In this document: positions 1 through 8,357 of the stretch, one piece after another
Numbering within the stretch: the first letter of the stretch is position 1
Layout of the letters: each line of letters begins with the position of its first letter
Origin: JAVBQB01 sp031549265
GTDB lineage: Bacteria; Bacillota; Clostridia; Oscillospirales; JAVBQB01
Assembly (NCBI GenBank): GCA_031549265.1
Contig: JAVBQB010000002.1
Location: 682,001 to 746,000 of the forward strand
Reading direction: 5' to 3'
DNA: 64,000 bases
The notes under the pieces: model-generated
Database searches by the model: none
What the model saw: the letters and a program-made list of their open reading frames with translations, nothing else
Told to the model about the DNA's origin: nothing
Made by a program: the position numbers and the translations under genes

Positions 1-192
1 GGGGCCGACGGCGCTCGGGGCTTATTGGAGATGCGCAATAAAGGGGCATTTACCATCGGTCAGGATGAAAAATCTTGCGTCGTTTACGGTATGCCTAAGG
101 AAGCATTTGAGATGGGAGCCGTCGTGAAGCAAGTGAGCTTGGATTTTATTGCCACGACGCTGATATCCTATGTTCGGGATATGCGTGTTTAA
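1..192 (+). CDS. cheB: Chemotaxis protein-glutamate methylesterase CheB, C-terminal 63 residues (5' end outside window)
   Basis: The frame is open from base 1 to a TAA at 190-192. The fragment shows the C-terminal hallmark of the CheB methylesterase domain: GADGARGLLEMRNKG followed by TIGQDE, then SCVVYGMPKEA. In the family this part carries the last catalytic Asp of the Ser-His-Asp triad and the GMP-K/R-A loop. CheB removes methyl groups from chemoreceptor glutamates in the cytoplasm and is activated by CheA phosphorylation of its receiver domain, which lies outside the window. Its position just before cheD fits a Clostridium/Bacillus fla/che operon. The identity is safe; the N-terminal half cannot be judged. 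Confidence 0.93.
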   Translation, partial: GADGARGLLEMRNKGAFTIGQDEKSCVVYGMPKEAFEMGAVVKQVSLDFIATTLISYVRDMRV

Positions 193-350
193 GTCGTGAA
201 ACCGGGCGACAGCTCAACCTCAGACAGTTATTTTGGCCACGGCACCGATTCGGGGTCCGTTCCGAAAGAACACTGGGAGGGTATACATTTGGCATTGCGA
301 TTCAAACTGAATTATCTGATTAACGATTTACTCCGGACAGAGGGTGAAGC
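193..350 (+). other. Gap between cheB and cheD with a short open frame
   Basis: The cheB frame stays open after its stop, from 193 to a TAG at 370-372. It holds a GTG at 196 and a better placed TTG at 289, the latter preceded by GGGAGG at 275-280. The product would be 59 or 27 residues and would overlap the first 22 bases of cheD. I do not recognise it. It may be a leader that couples cheD translation to cheB, or chance. No terminator is visible, so cheB and cheD are probably co-transcribed. Confidence 0.3.
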
Positions 351-842
351 ATGGAACATATTGTCGGAATAGGCGGATACGCCATTACAAATAATGCTAA
401 TGATGTAATAAAGACATTCGCGCTTTCAACCTGCGTCGGTCTGGTATATTACAGCATGCGCAAGCGGGTGCTCGGCATGGCGCATATCCAACTTCCGAGC
501 GCGAAGTCAATGAAGCAGGGCGACCAGCCGTCGCGTTTTGCCGACTTGGCTCCCGGATATCTTTTTGACCAGATGCGCAATAACTTTGGGCTGACGCGCG
601 GCGAGCTGCTGATATCGCTGTACGGAGGAATTCAGAGCAGGGAAAGTGACTGTTTCAAAATCGGAGACAAGAATCTTTTGACCGTCAAAGCGACTTTGCG
701 CCGTCTGGGCTTGGTGTATTCCGACGTCGACACCGGCGGCAACGACAGCCGGACGCTGGTTGCGTACGCGTCCAACGGGGTCGTAGAAGTCATCAAACGC
801 CCGATGATAATGAAGACGTCATTTACACTGCCAGCAAGATGA
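351..842 (+). CDS. cheD: Chemoreceptor glutamine deamidase CheD
   Basis: This 163-residue protein has the CheD catalytic layout: Thr22, Cys28 in LSTCVGLVYY and His45 in GMAHIQLP, matching the Cys-His-Thr triad of CheD. A later GGNDSR segment matches the family's conserved Gly/Arg loop. CheD deamidates glutamines in methyl-accepting receptors and in Firmicutes also binds CheC-type phosphatases. The start at 351 has GAGGGTG just upstream. It follows cheB by about 160 bases. In B. subtilis cheD sits near the end of the operon before sigD, whereas here it leads into the rod genes. Length and motifs look complete. Confidence 0.93.
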   Translation: MEHIVGIGGYAITNNANDVIKTFALSTCVGLVYYSMRKRVLGMAHIQLPSAKSMKQGDQPSRFADLAPGYLFDQMRNNFGLTRGELLISLYGGIQSRESDCFKIGDKNLLTVKATLRRLGLVYSDVDTGGNDSRTLVAYASNGVVEVIKRPMIMKTSFTLPAR

Positions 843-864
843 TGTCCGAGTTTATTGATCACAC

Positions 865-908
865 TTGATTTTTTTGTAAGTTTGTGTTACATTTGAGATT
901 AACATAAT
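865..908 (+). promoter_or_regulatory. AT-rich promoter-like stretch before the flagellar transglycosylase gene
   Basis: The 92 bases between cheD and the next gene are AT-rich, unlike the surroundings. TTGATT at 865-870 stands 16 bases before TTACAT at 887-892, and CATAAT lies at 903-908. Both -10 candidates are imperfect. It may give the flgB block its own sigma-A start, but read-through from cheD is equally possible. Confidence 0.3.
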
Positions 909-934
909 GTATAGATATGTCGGAGGGCGTCGAC

Positions 935-1756
935 ATGAGTAATATTGGGTCGATGATTGCGACCTCGAAGATTAATGAAGTCAATTCAAGGATAAACAGC
1001 CGGCTGTCCGAGATCAGCAGCCAGACTGGAATATCCTTTAAGGGCGTCTTTTTCGACGCCATGGTATCGCCTGAGACTGATCCGGCAGCCGCGACGGACG
1101 GAGTTGTGAGCGCGGGCGGCGCGGACGCCGGTAAAATGCTGGCCGAAACAGCGCTGAAAGCTGCCGAAGAGGGCGCGACCCAGACAGAACTCACAGATAA
1201 GCTGATGGCGGCATACAACGCGAGAGTGGCGCGGCAAAGCATCGAGGGCACTGTATCGCCGACCCTGCATACCGCTTCGCTGCCCGCCGGAATTAAGCCG
1301 GAGAAATATGACGATATAATTACCGAGGTCGCCAACCGTTACGGAGTGAATCCGCTGCTTGTGCGCGCGATCGCGTTTAACGAATCCAGCTTCCGGGCGG
1401 ACATTGTCTCGCCCAACGGCGCGACCGGGCTGATGGCGCTTATGCCCATAGCAATTGAAGATCTCAAGGTCGAAAACCCGCTTGATCCGCGCGAGAACGT
1501 GGACGGCGGGGTACGCGCGCTTATGTCGCACATTATTAGATACGATGGTGATATAAAGATGGCGCTCGCCGCATACAATGCTGGTGCCGGACTGCTTGCG
1601 AGCAGGGGAATAAAGGATCTTGACGACCCCGAGCAGTTTGCAAAACTGCCCGCCGAAACCCGCAGCTATTTGAAAAAGATTGAGAACTACGTTATGGAAT
1701 ACGGCGGAACCAATCTACTCGAGGCAAACTTCTTTGATAAAGGGGCGGCAGTATGA
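935..1756 (+). CDS. Flagellar lytic transglycosylase (SLT/goose-lysozyme-like domain)
   Basis: The 273-residue product carries an SLT domain in its C-terminal half (about residues 125-255). The catalytic Glu is about residue 150 in FNESSF, followed by GATGLMALMP and ALAAYNAGAG. Such enzymes cleave the glycan strand with 1,6-anhydro product formation and open the wall for the rod. The N-terminal 120 residues have no Sec signal or membrane segment and are polar, compatible with export through the flagellar apparatus as for FlgJ-type muramidases. The start at 935 is chosen because GGAGGG at 921-926 fits it; an ATG at 917 has no site. The stop overlaps flgB by ATGA, so the two are coupled. The usual GLMQ Gln is Ala here. 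Confidence 0.88.
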   Translation: MSNIGSMIATSKINEVNSRINSRLSEISSQTGISFKGVFFDAMVSPETDPAAATDGVVSAGGADAGKMLAETALKAAEEGATQTELTDKLMAAYNARVARQSIEGTVSPTLHTASLPAGIKPEKYDDIITEVANRYGVNPLLVRAIAFNESSFRADIVSPNGATGLMALMPIAIEDLKVENPLDPRENVDGGVRALMSHIIRYDGDIKMALAAYNAGAGLLASRGIKDLDDPEQFAKLPAETRSYLKKIENYVMEYGGTNLLEANFFDKGAAV

Positions 1757-2166
1757 TTTTCAACCGGATGTTTTCGCACGTTAACCTGATTGAGAAAAGC
1801 ATGAATACCTCGGCGCTGAGACAGGATGTTATCGCGAATAACATTGCCAACGTGGATACGCCCAACTACAAGAGTAAACGGGTCGACTTCGAGTCGATGT
1901 TCCGATCGGCAATCTACGATCAAAGTGACTTCAAAAACTTCCGAACCAGGGATAAGCACATCGATTTCGGCAGCCCCGGGCCGGAGTCGGTCGAGCCGAT
2001 GGTGGTTGAAAACAGCCATTACACGATGAGAATGGACGGCAACAACGTGGACATCGATCAGGAAATGGTTGAGATGGCCAAAAACACGCTGCTCTACAAC
2101 ACGTTGACTGCGAAGCTCAACAAAGAGTTCGGCAGATTGCGCGTATCCATAACCGAAGCCCGGTAA
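1753..2166 (+). CDS. flgB: Flagellar basal-body rod protein FlgB
   Basis: The protein has 137 residues, the usual FlgB size. It shows the rod-protein N-terminal signature, VIANNIANVDTPNYKSKRVDFESM at about residues 28-51, and the C-terminal heptad helix with MAKNTLLYNTLTAKL. FlgB forms the proximal rod next to FliE above the MS ring and is exported by the flagellar type III system without a cleaved signal. It overlaps the preceding transglycosylase stop by four bases and is followed 29 bases later by flgC, the invariant order in Firmicutes. Confidence 0.96.
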   Translation: MIFNRMFSHVNLIEKSMNTSALRQDVIANNIANVDTPNYKSKRVDFESMFRSAIYDQSDFKNFRTRDKHIDFGSPGPESVEPMVVENSHYTMRMDGNNVDIDQEMVEMAKNTLLYNTLTAKLNKEFGRLRVSITEAR

Positions 2167-2195
2167 CTGATAAAAATACTTATTCGGGGTGCAGA

Positions 2196-2636
2196 ATGAA
2201 CATTTTCCGCTCACTTGACATCAGCGCGTCGGCTTTGACCGCTCAGCGCTTTCGCATGGACATCGCCGGTGAGAATATCGCCAACCAGTCGACCACCAGA
2301 ACGGCAAACGGCGGGCCGTACCGCCGAAAGTACGTCGTTTTTGAGGAAAGGCAGCAGCCGTACCTATTCAAACAGTTTTTGCAGGTAAGCCAGGAGCGGA
2401 CGGGCGGCGCCGGAGTCCACGTCACCAAAGTCGGCGAGGATCAGAGCCCGTTTAAGATAGTATATGACCCTCAGCATCCCGACGCCGACGCCGAAGGATA
2501 CGTCCGCCTGCCCAATGTGGACGTTGTGCGCGAAATGGTGGACATGATGGCGGCCACCCGGTCGTATGAGGCAAATATTACGGCTATCGACAACTTTAAA
2601 AATATGGCTATGAAAGCCCTCGAAATAGGAAGGTAA
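2196..2636 (+). CDS. flgC: Flagellar basal-body rod protein FlgC
   Basis: The 146-residue protein has the FlgC N-terminus (LDISASALTAQRFRMD, then AGENIANQSTTR) and the C-terminus ANITAIDNFKNMAMKALEIG, with VRLPNVDVVREMVDMM before it. FlgC is a proximal rod subunit exported through the flagellar secretion channel. GGGGTG precedes the ATG at 2196. The family Asn-rich motif reads IANQST rather than the commoner IANANT. Next is fliE, 10 bases downstream. Confidence 0.96.
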   Translation: MNIFRSLDISASALTAQRFRMDIAGENIANQSTTRTANGGPYRRKYVVFEERQQPYLFKQFLQVSQERTGGAGVHVTKVGEDQSPFKIVYDPQHPDADAEGYVRLPNVDVVREMVDMMAATRSYEANITAIDNFKNMAMKALEIGR

Positions 2637-2646
2637 GGTGCAGATT

Positions 2647-2949
2647 ATGGCACTGACCAATCTTAGCGGTATCTCCCACATCATGCCCGAGTCAATTATT
2701 GCCGAACGCCACAAGGTAGAGAGGCCGCAGTCCGATTTTGCCACTTTCCTTCAGGATGCGCTGGGCAATACCGTAAAGACCGATTTTCAGGACAAACTTA
2801 CAAATATCGGAGTCATGACCGAGGATTCGCTTGATTTGCATACCGCGACGATCGCGGCAGAGAAAGCCGATCTGACGCTGAGACTGACCATTCAGGTGCG
2901 AAATAAAATCGTTGACGCGTATAACGAAGTCATGAGGATGCAGGTATAA
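2647..2949 (+). CDS. fliE: Flagellar hook-basal body protein FliE
   Basis: FliE joins the MS ring (FliF) to the rod. The 100-residue product ends with the typical segment DLHTATIAAEKADLTLRL and then VRNKIVDAYNEVMRMQV. I take the ATG at 2647, with AAGGTG at 2635-2640 as its ribosome site; a GTG at 2638 lies inside that site and is less likely. The gene sits between flgC and fliF as in all Bacillus-type loci. Confidence 0.95.
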   Translation: MALTNLSGISHIMPESIIAERHKVERPQSDFATFLQDALGNTVKTDFQDKLTNIGVMTEDSLDLHTATIAAEKADLTLRLTIQVRNKIVDAYNEVMRMQV

Positions 2950-3017
2950 TTAACAGGCAGACGCCTGCCCGGATAATTTTTGCACTATTTGTTTAACTGA
3001 TAAGAGGATGGGTTGAA

Positions 3018-4679
3018 TTGCGTGAATTGATCGCTAGAGTAACGGCACAAATCAACCGGCTATGGGAAAGAACCGAAAAGCGGGATCGCATTCGGTTTTT
3101 TGTCATAGCCGGCGTTGCCTTGGTGGCTATAATTGTAGCTGTAATTCTTCTGTCCCAGACAGAGTATTCGGTGCTTTACAGAGATCTGGACCCCTCCGAG
3201 GCGGGCAAGTATATGGAGACGCTCTCCGACTTGGGCATACCCGCGCAGGCGGTCGGCACGGGAACTATTATGATCCCGACCAAGGATCTCAGCAGGGTGT
3301 CGATGCAGATGGCCAGCCAGCAGCCGACGACCGGACTGACGTACGACACGTTCGCCAAAGGCGGCGGGTTCGGTATGACCGATTTTGAAAAACGAAAGTA
3401 CGACCAGTTCCAGACACAGGACCGCCTGCAGGAGGCGATTGAAGAAAACTCCGGTGTTCGGCGGGCAATCGTGACAATTGCGCTGCCGGACAACCGACGG
3501 GTCATCTTCAAGGGCGATGTCGCAAAACCCACGGCGTCAGTAATGCTTATTATGGAAAATGGTAAGACGCTGCCGGTTGAGTCGGTAGTCGCTATAGAAA
3601 ATCTCGTTGCGTCCTCGGTGCAGGGGCTGGATCCCAAAGACGTATCCATCCTCGACAACGCGCTGAATCTGCTCAACCGCGGAGACGGGCTGGATTTATC
3701 CTCGTTTAACAGCCACCTTGAATATGAGAGCGCGGTCAGGGAAGAGCTCACGCGAACCGTCCGTAATCTTCTGGCGCCTGTTTTCGGCATAGAGCATGTC
3801 CAGGTCGGCGTCAACCTGAAGATGGACTTCGACGAAAAGTCAACCGAGAGCATAACATTCTCTCCGGTCAACACCGAGGATTTGCAGGGAATCGATGTAT
3901 CGTTCAGAAAAATCACCGAACAGGCGACGGGCGTAGAACTGCCGCAGGGGACAGCCGGTGTAGACAGTAACGGCGCCGCCCCGATAATGCCGGAAACCGA
4001 GCAGAATATCGTGCCCAATTACAAAAAAATCACTGAAGAAGCGAACCGCGAAGTAAATCAGGTGCAGGAAAAAATCAATAAAGCGCAGGGAAGCATCTCC
4101 CAGCTCACCGTTTCGGTGCTTCTCGATGAAAATATGCTGAGGCGCGATCCAAATGACCCGACAAAAGCTGATCTCACCGATCCCGCCGCGAACGTAGCGA
4201 CATTGAGAGGCATTATCGGCGGCGCGTGTGGACTGAAGCCAAATGAACAGCAAGATTTAATCAACGTCAGCCTTCTGCCATTCGCGGGGATGGATGCCGA
4301 CAATGAGGTTTACTCGGCATACGAGAGGGAGCGCGGCAATTCGCTGCTGTACGACCTTATCCGTTCAGTCGCGCTTTACGCTATCATCGCCGCGTGTATT
4401 ATAGTTGTAATCCTCACTCTTGGACGCATGTTCAGAAGAAAGCCGTCCGAAGAAGAATTGGCTGCCACGCGCGCTCTGGACGCGGCCGCGGCGGTCGGTC
4501 TCACAGCGGAGGAACTGGAAATGCAGGAGCTTTTGAAGCTTGCATCTGACGACACCGAGTCTATCGAAGACAGAGTGTCGCCGGTACGCGAAAAAATTGA
4601 GGACTTTATCGACAGGAATCCGGAAGCCGTCGCTTCTTTGCTGCGCAACTGGCTGGCGAATGATGACGAGCGCTGGTAA
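3018..4679 (+). CDS. fliF: Flagellar MS-ring protein FliF
   Basis: FliF assembles the membrane ring on which export gate and switch are built. At 553 residues it is near the normal size. One membrane segment lies at about residues 25-46 (FFVIAGVALVAIIVAVILL) and a second near 450-470. Between them lie the ring-building motifs, with YSVLYRDLDPSEAGKYMETL and the TYDTFAKGGGFGMTDFE loop. The cytoplasmic tail EDFIDRNPEAVASLLRNWL is the FliG-binding helix. The start is a TTG at 3018 with AAGAGGATGG upstream. fliG follows after 42 bases. Confidence 0.97.
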   Translation: MRELIARVTAQINRLWERTEKRDRIRFFVIAGVALVAIIVAVILLSQTEYSVLYRDLDPSEAGKYMETLSDLGIPAQAVGTGTIMIPTKDLSRVSMQMASQQPTTGLTYDTFAKGGGFGMTDFEKRKYDQFQTQDRLQEAIEENSGVRRAIVTIALPDNRRVIFKGDVAKPTASVMLIMENGKTLPVESVVAIENLVASSVQGLDPKDVSILDNALNLLNRGDGLDLSSFNSHLEYESAVREELTRTVRNLLAPVFGIEHVQVGVNLKMDFDEKSTESITFSPVNTEDLQGIDVSFRKITEQATGVELPQGTAGVDSNGAAPIMPETEQNIVPNYKKITEEANREVNQVQEKINKAQGSISQLTVSVLLDENMLRRDPNDPTKADLTDPAANVATLRGIIGGACGLKPNEQQDLINVSLLPFAGMDADNEVYSAYERERGNSLLYDLIRSVALYAIIAACIIVVILTLGRMFRRKPSEEELAATRALDAAAAVGLTAEELEMQELLKLASDDTESIEDRVSPVREKIEDFIDRNPEAVASLLRNWLANDDERW

Positions 4680-4721
4680 GGGTACCGCCGAATATAGATC
4701 ATAAATGGGGTTGTAATTGAC

Positions 4722-5729
4722 ATGACAACAACCGAATTGTCAGGACGCGAAAAGGCGGCGATCCTGCTGATTACCTTGGGCAGAGATTACTCCGCAAAAA
4801 TATTCAAGCATTTTAAAGATGATGAGATCGAGCAGCTGACCCTCGACATAACAAACGTACACAGGGTCGACTCCGAAACAAAGGGCGCCGTTTTGGAGGA
4901 GTTCTATCAGGAATGCCTCGCGCAGAACTATATCTCCGAGGGCGGTATAGATTATGCCAAAGACGTACTCGAAAAAGCGGTCGGCGCGGAAAAGGCTCTT
5001 GAAATTCTAAGCAGGCTGACATCGTCGCTTCAGGTGCGCCCGTTTGACTTTGTCAGAAAATCCGATCCAAACCAGCTGCTGAATTTTATACAAAATGAAC
5101 ACCCGCAGACTATTGCTCTTGTGTTTTCATATTTGGAACCGGCAATGGCCGCCGCAGTGCTCTCGAAACTGCCGATTGAAAAGCAGACCGAGGTTGTCGC
5201 CAGAATCGCGACAATGGACAGGACATCGCCCGAGTACGTGAGAGAAATTGAGCGCGTTCTTGAGAAGAAGCTGTCCTCGATGGGCACCGACGACTTTGCC
5301 GCCGTCGGGGGAATCACTGCAATCGTTGAAATCCTCAACGCCGCCGACCGAAGCACTGAGCGGCACGTTCTTGAAAACCTTGAAAACAAGGACTCCGAAC
5401 TTGTTGACGAGATCCGCCGCAAAATGTTCGTCTTTGAGGATATTGTCAAACTTGACAAACGCGCTATCCAGCGAGTTCTCAAAGAGGTTGAGAACTCCGA
5501 CCTCACTGTCGCGCTCAAAAACGCCACTCCGGAAGTCACCCGCGCGATTATGGATAATATGTCCAAACGCCTGCAGGAGATGATTATGGAGGACATGGAA
5601 TACATGGGCCCAGTTCGCGTACGAGACGTCGAAGAAGCCCAGCAGAAGATCGTAAACGTAATAAGAAGACTGCAGGACGCCGGCGAGATCATTGTTTCAC
5701 GCGGCTCCGAAGACGAGATGATAAGCTGA
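4722..5729 (+). CDS. fliG: Flagellar motor switch protein FliG
   Basis: FliG is the rotor part of the C ring, binding FliF with its N-domain and facing MotA with its C-domain. The 335-residue sequence begins LSGREKAAILLITLGRDYSAKIF and contains the middle EHPQTIALVFSYL helix (the EHPQ motif that binds FliM) and the charged C-terminal helix region with FEDIVKLDKRAIQRVLKEV. The torque-helix acidic and basic residues are present. The length matches the family. It is co-directional with fliF and fliH. Confidence 0.97.
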   Translation: MTTTELSGREKAAILLITLGRDYSAKIFKHFKDDEIEQLTLDITNVHRVDSETKGAVLEEFYQECLAQNYISEGGIDYAKDVLEKAVGAEKALEILSRLTSSLQVRPFDFVRKSDPNQLLNFIQNEHPQTIALVFSYLEPAMAAAVLSKLPIEKQTEVVARIATMDRTSPEYVREIERVLEKKLSSMGTDDFAAVGGITAIVEILNAADRSTERHVLENLENKDSELVDEIRRKMFVFEDIVKLDKRAIQRVLKEVENSDLTVALKNATPEVTRAIMDNMSKRLQEMIMEDMEYMGPVRVRDVEEAQQKIVNVIRRLQDAGEIIVSRGSEDEMIS

Positions 5730-5762
5730 CAGTAGCGATATTGCAGCATTAGCGAGGTGCAT

Positions 5763-6515
5763 ATGTCAAGAGTTATCAAGTCTACATATGCAAGGGTAGA
5801 CGCGACCAAACCGATCGTTATTGGTAAAAAGGAGCCGGCCGCCGAGGCGGTACAAAAGCCGGAACCGGCGGTGGAAATCCCCCCGCGCGATCTCGAGGCC
5901 GAGTTTCAGGACGCATATGACGAGTTGCTTGCCGCAGCTCAGGATGAAGTTGCCATGATTCTTGAGGACGCCAGAAACGAGGCGGCGAGAATCAGGCAGG
6001 AGTGCGAAAAAGAATGTGAGATCCTTTTGGCGCAGTCGCAGGAAAAAGGGTACTCAGAGGGAATGGAGAAGGCCGGGGAGGAAGTCGCAGATATCCTCGG
6101 AAGAGCTCAGGCCGATGCCAACGCGACGATTGCCGCCGCTTATGACGAAAGGGACAAAATACTTGAAAAGACTGAGCCGCAGGTTCTCAGCCTTTCGTTT
6201 GACATCGCTGAGAAAATTCTTCAAATAGAGCTCAACCGGAACGATACGGCTTTTATGTCGCTTATTCAGAACGCTCTGGCCAGCATCAAGGCCGAAAAGC
6301 GCGTGATTTTGCATGTAAACCCCGCTGATTACGTCCGTTTTTTCAAATCCCGTGAGGTTACGATCCATACCTCCAACGGGCCGGTTTCGGCGGAAGTGTA
6401 TAACGACCCGAACTCCGATTCATACGCTTGCCTGATCGACACCGAGAGCGGTATGGTCGACGCAGGGGTTGACGCGCAGATCTCTCAGATCCGACATGGA
6501 TTTGGATTGGAATAG
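5763..6515 (+). CDS. fliH: Flagellar assembly protein FliH (ATPase regulator/stator stalk)
   Basis: FliH dimerises and holds the export ATPase FliI, resembling the b and delta subunits of F-type ATPases. The 250-residue product begins MSRVIKS, typical of Firmicutes FliH, has a Glu/Ala-rich coiled coil at about 40-130 (EVAMILEDARNEAARIRQE) and a C-terminal domain with LSLSFDIAEKILQIEL. The start at 5763 is preferred over a GTG at 5757 because GAGGTG (5754-5759) is the ribosome site. fliI begins 9 bases after the stop. Confidence 0.93.
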   Translation: MSRVIKSTYARVDATKPIVIGKKEPAAEAVQKPEPAVEIPPRDLEAEFQDAYDELLAAAQDEVAMILEDARNEAARIRQECEKECEILLAQSQEKGYSEGMEKAGEEVADILGRAQADANATIAAAYDERDKILEKTEPQVLSLSFDIAEKILQIELNRNDTAFMSLIQNALASIKAEKRVILHVNPADYVRFFKSREVTIHTSNGPVSAEVYNDPNSDSYACLIDTESGMVDAGVDAQISQIRHGFGLE

Positions 6516-6523
6516 TATTTGCT

Positions 6524-7843
6524 GTGATAAATATTAATTTTGACAGATACGAAAATATTCTGGCCAAAGTGGATCCGCTGAAATACTCCGGCAAAGTCGC
6601 GATGATTACGGGACTCACCGTCGAGTCGACCGGACCGGCCGTTCAGATCGGCGAGATGTGCAATATCTACTCGCTGAAAGGCGATACCCATATCAGCGGC
6701 GAAGTGGTCGGATTCAAAAACAAAAGCGTATTGCTGATGCCTTACGGATCTCTTTCCGGCGTTGGCCCGGGCAGCCGGGTCGTATCCACCAACCGTTCAC
6801 TGACCGTCCCGGTAAACGAGCAAATGACAGGGAGAATACTGGACGGCATGGGAAATCCCTTTGACGAAGGAGACCCGATACATCCAACGGACTTTTATCC
6901 GGTTGACAATCTGCCGCCGAATCCGCTAACCCGGCCGAGGATAACCGAAATCCTGCCGCTGGGCGTCCGCGCCATTGACGGATTGCTCACCTGCGGACGC
7001 GGACAGAGAATCGGGATTTTCGCGGGTTCGGGCGTCGGTAAATCGACGCTGCTCGGTATGATCGCCCGAAACGCCCGGTCGGATATTAACGTTATATCGC
7101 TTATTGGAGAACGCGGACGTGAAGTTCGCGACTTTATTGAAAAGGATCTTAAAGCCGAAGGACTCGCCCGCTCAATCATTGTAGTCGCGACCTCCGATCA
7201 GCCCGCCCTCGTTCGATATAAGTCGGCAATGGTCAGCACGTCTATTGCTGAGTATTTTCGTGACCGTGGCGCAAATGTGCTCCTGATGATGGACTCGTTG
7301 ACACGCTATGCGATGGCGCAGCGGGAAATTGGTATGGCCGTGGGTGAGCCGCCCGTATCCCGGGGGTATACGCCGTCGGTTTTTACTGTAATGCCGAAGC
7401 TGCTGGAGCGAACCGGCAACTCCGCCAAGGGTTCGATCACGGCGCTTTACACCGTCCTGGTCGAGGGTGACGATTTGAACGAGCCGATCACAGACACCGC
7501 CCGCGGCATATTGGACGGGCACATCGTGCTCTCCAGGGCGCTCGCGAACCGGAACCATTATCCGGCGATCGACGTTCTCGCGAGCGTTTCGAGGCTGATG
7601 CCCGATATCGTGGACCGCAAGCACTACGACAGCGCCAATATGGTAAAGAGCCTGATGGCAGTGCACAAGGACGCGCAGGATCTTATCAACATCGGAGCTT
7701 ACCGGGCGGGATCAAATCCGGAGATAGATTTGGCAATAAAGATGAACCCGGCGATTAACGATATACTGAGACAGCGGGTCGAAGACTTCTGTCCTTATGA
7801 TGAAACAATAAAAATGGTTCTCAAAATTGGCGAAAGCAGCTGA
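6524..7843 (+). CDS. fliI: Flagellum-specific ATPase FliI
   Basis: FliI is the export-associated ATPase, a homologue of the F1 beta subunit. Its 439 residues include the Walker A loop GSGVGKSTLL, the GERGREVRDFIE motif, the Walker B strand with LLMMDSLTRYAMAQREIG and the PPVSRGYTPSVF segment. All catalytic features are intact. The start is a GTG at 6524 with only a weak ribosome site, consistent with coupling to fliH. fliJ follows 49 bases later. Confidence 0.97.
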   Translation: MININFDRYENILAKVDPLKYSGKVAMITGLTVESTGPAVQIGEMCNIYSLKGDTHISGEVVGFKNKSVLLMPYGSLSGVGPGSRVVSTNRSLTVPVNEQMTGRILDGMGNPFDEGDPIHPTDFYPVDNLPPNPLTRPRITEILPLGVRAIDGLLTCGRGQRIGIFAGSGVGKSTLLGMIARNARSDINVISLIGERGREVRDFIEKDLKAEGLARSIIVVATSDQPALVRYKSAMVSTSIAEYFRDRGANVLLMMDSLTRYAMAQREIGMAVGEPPVSRGYTPSVFTVMPKLLERTGNSAKGSITALYTVLVEGDDLNEPITDTARGILDGHIVLSRALANRNHYPAIDVLASVSRLMPDIVDRKHYDSANMVKSLMAVHKDAQDLINIGAYRAGSNPEIDLAIKMNPAINDILRQRVEDFCPYDETIKMVLKIGESS

Positions 7844-7892
7844 TGCCGGAAAGATTTTTCGTTTTCTGTGAGCGTATCGGGGAGGGGGTCAT

Positions 7893-8357
7893 ATGAAAAA
7901 ATTCACATTCAGCCTGCAATCCCTGCTGGGAGTGAAGATGACACTCGAAAAGCAACAGATGGGCGAACTGGCGGCTGCCGAGGCCCGGGTCAGAGATCTC
8001 GAAAAGGATTTGGACAATATGCGCCTGCGTTTTCAAATAACTAAAGCAGAATATACTGAAAAGCTAAAGGTCGGCATGGTTCCTTACGATATTACTGCAT
8101 ATGCGATTGGTTTTAACTCGCTGAAAGACAAGGAAGAAGCTCAGCGGGACAAAATCAGGGCGGCAGAGGATGATGTGTATCGTATTAGAAGTGTGCTTGT
8201 AGAGACAATGCGCGAACGCAAGATGCTCGAAAAACTCCGGGAGCGGCATTATGAAGAGTATCTCGATAATGTCAAACGAGAAAACGAGCAGATCATCGGT
8301 GATTTTGTTGCCAATCAAATCGCCGCGCATGGAAATGGTGGTGAATTGAGTGGCTGA
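7893..8357 (+). CDS. fliJ: Flagellar export chaperone FliJ
   Basis: The 154-residue protein is a near-continuous coiled coil (residues 20-140, for example LAAAEARVRDLEKDLDNMRL), starting KKFTFSLQSLLGVKM as in Firmicutes FliJ. FliJ inserts into the FliI hexamer and contacts FlhA. GGAGGGGG precedes the ATG. The stop overlaps the next gene by 8 bases, so the two are translationally coupled. Sequence conservation in this family is low, and context supports the call strongly. Confidence 0.93.
   Translation: MKKFTFSLQSLLGVKMTLEKQQMGELAAAEARVRDLEKDLDNMRLRFQITKAEYTEKLKVGMVPYDITAYAIGFNSLKDKEEAQRDKIRAAEDDVYRIRSVLVETMRERKMLEKLRERHYEEYLDNVKRENEQIIGDFVANQIAAHGNGGELSG

Noticed and set aside
3176..4018. 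280-codon minus-strand frame opposite fliF
   Set aside because: Ser/Thr/Arg-rich reverse complement of a well-conserved gene; no ribosome site.
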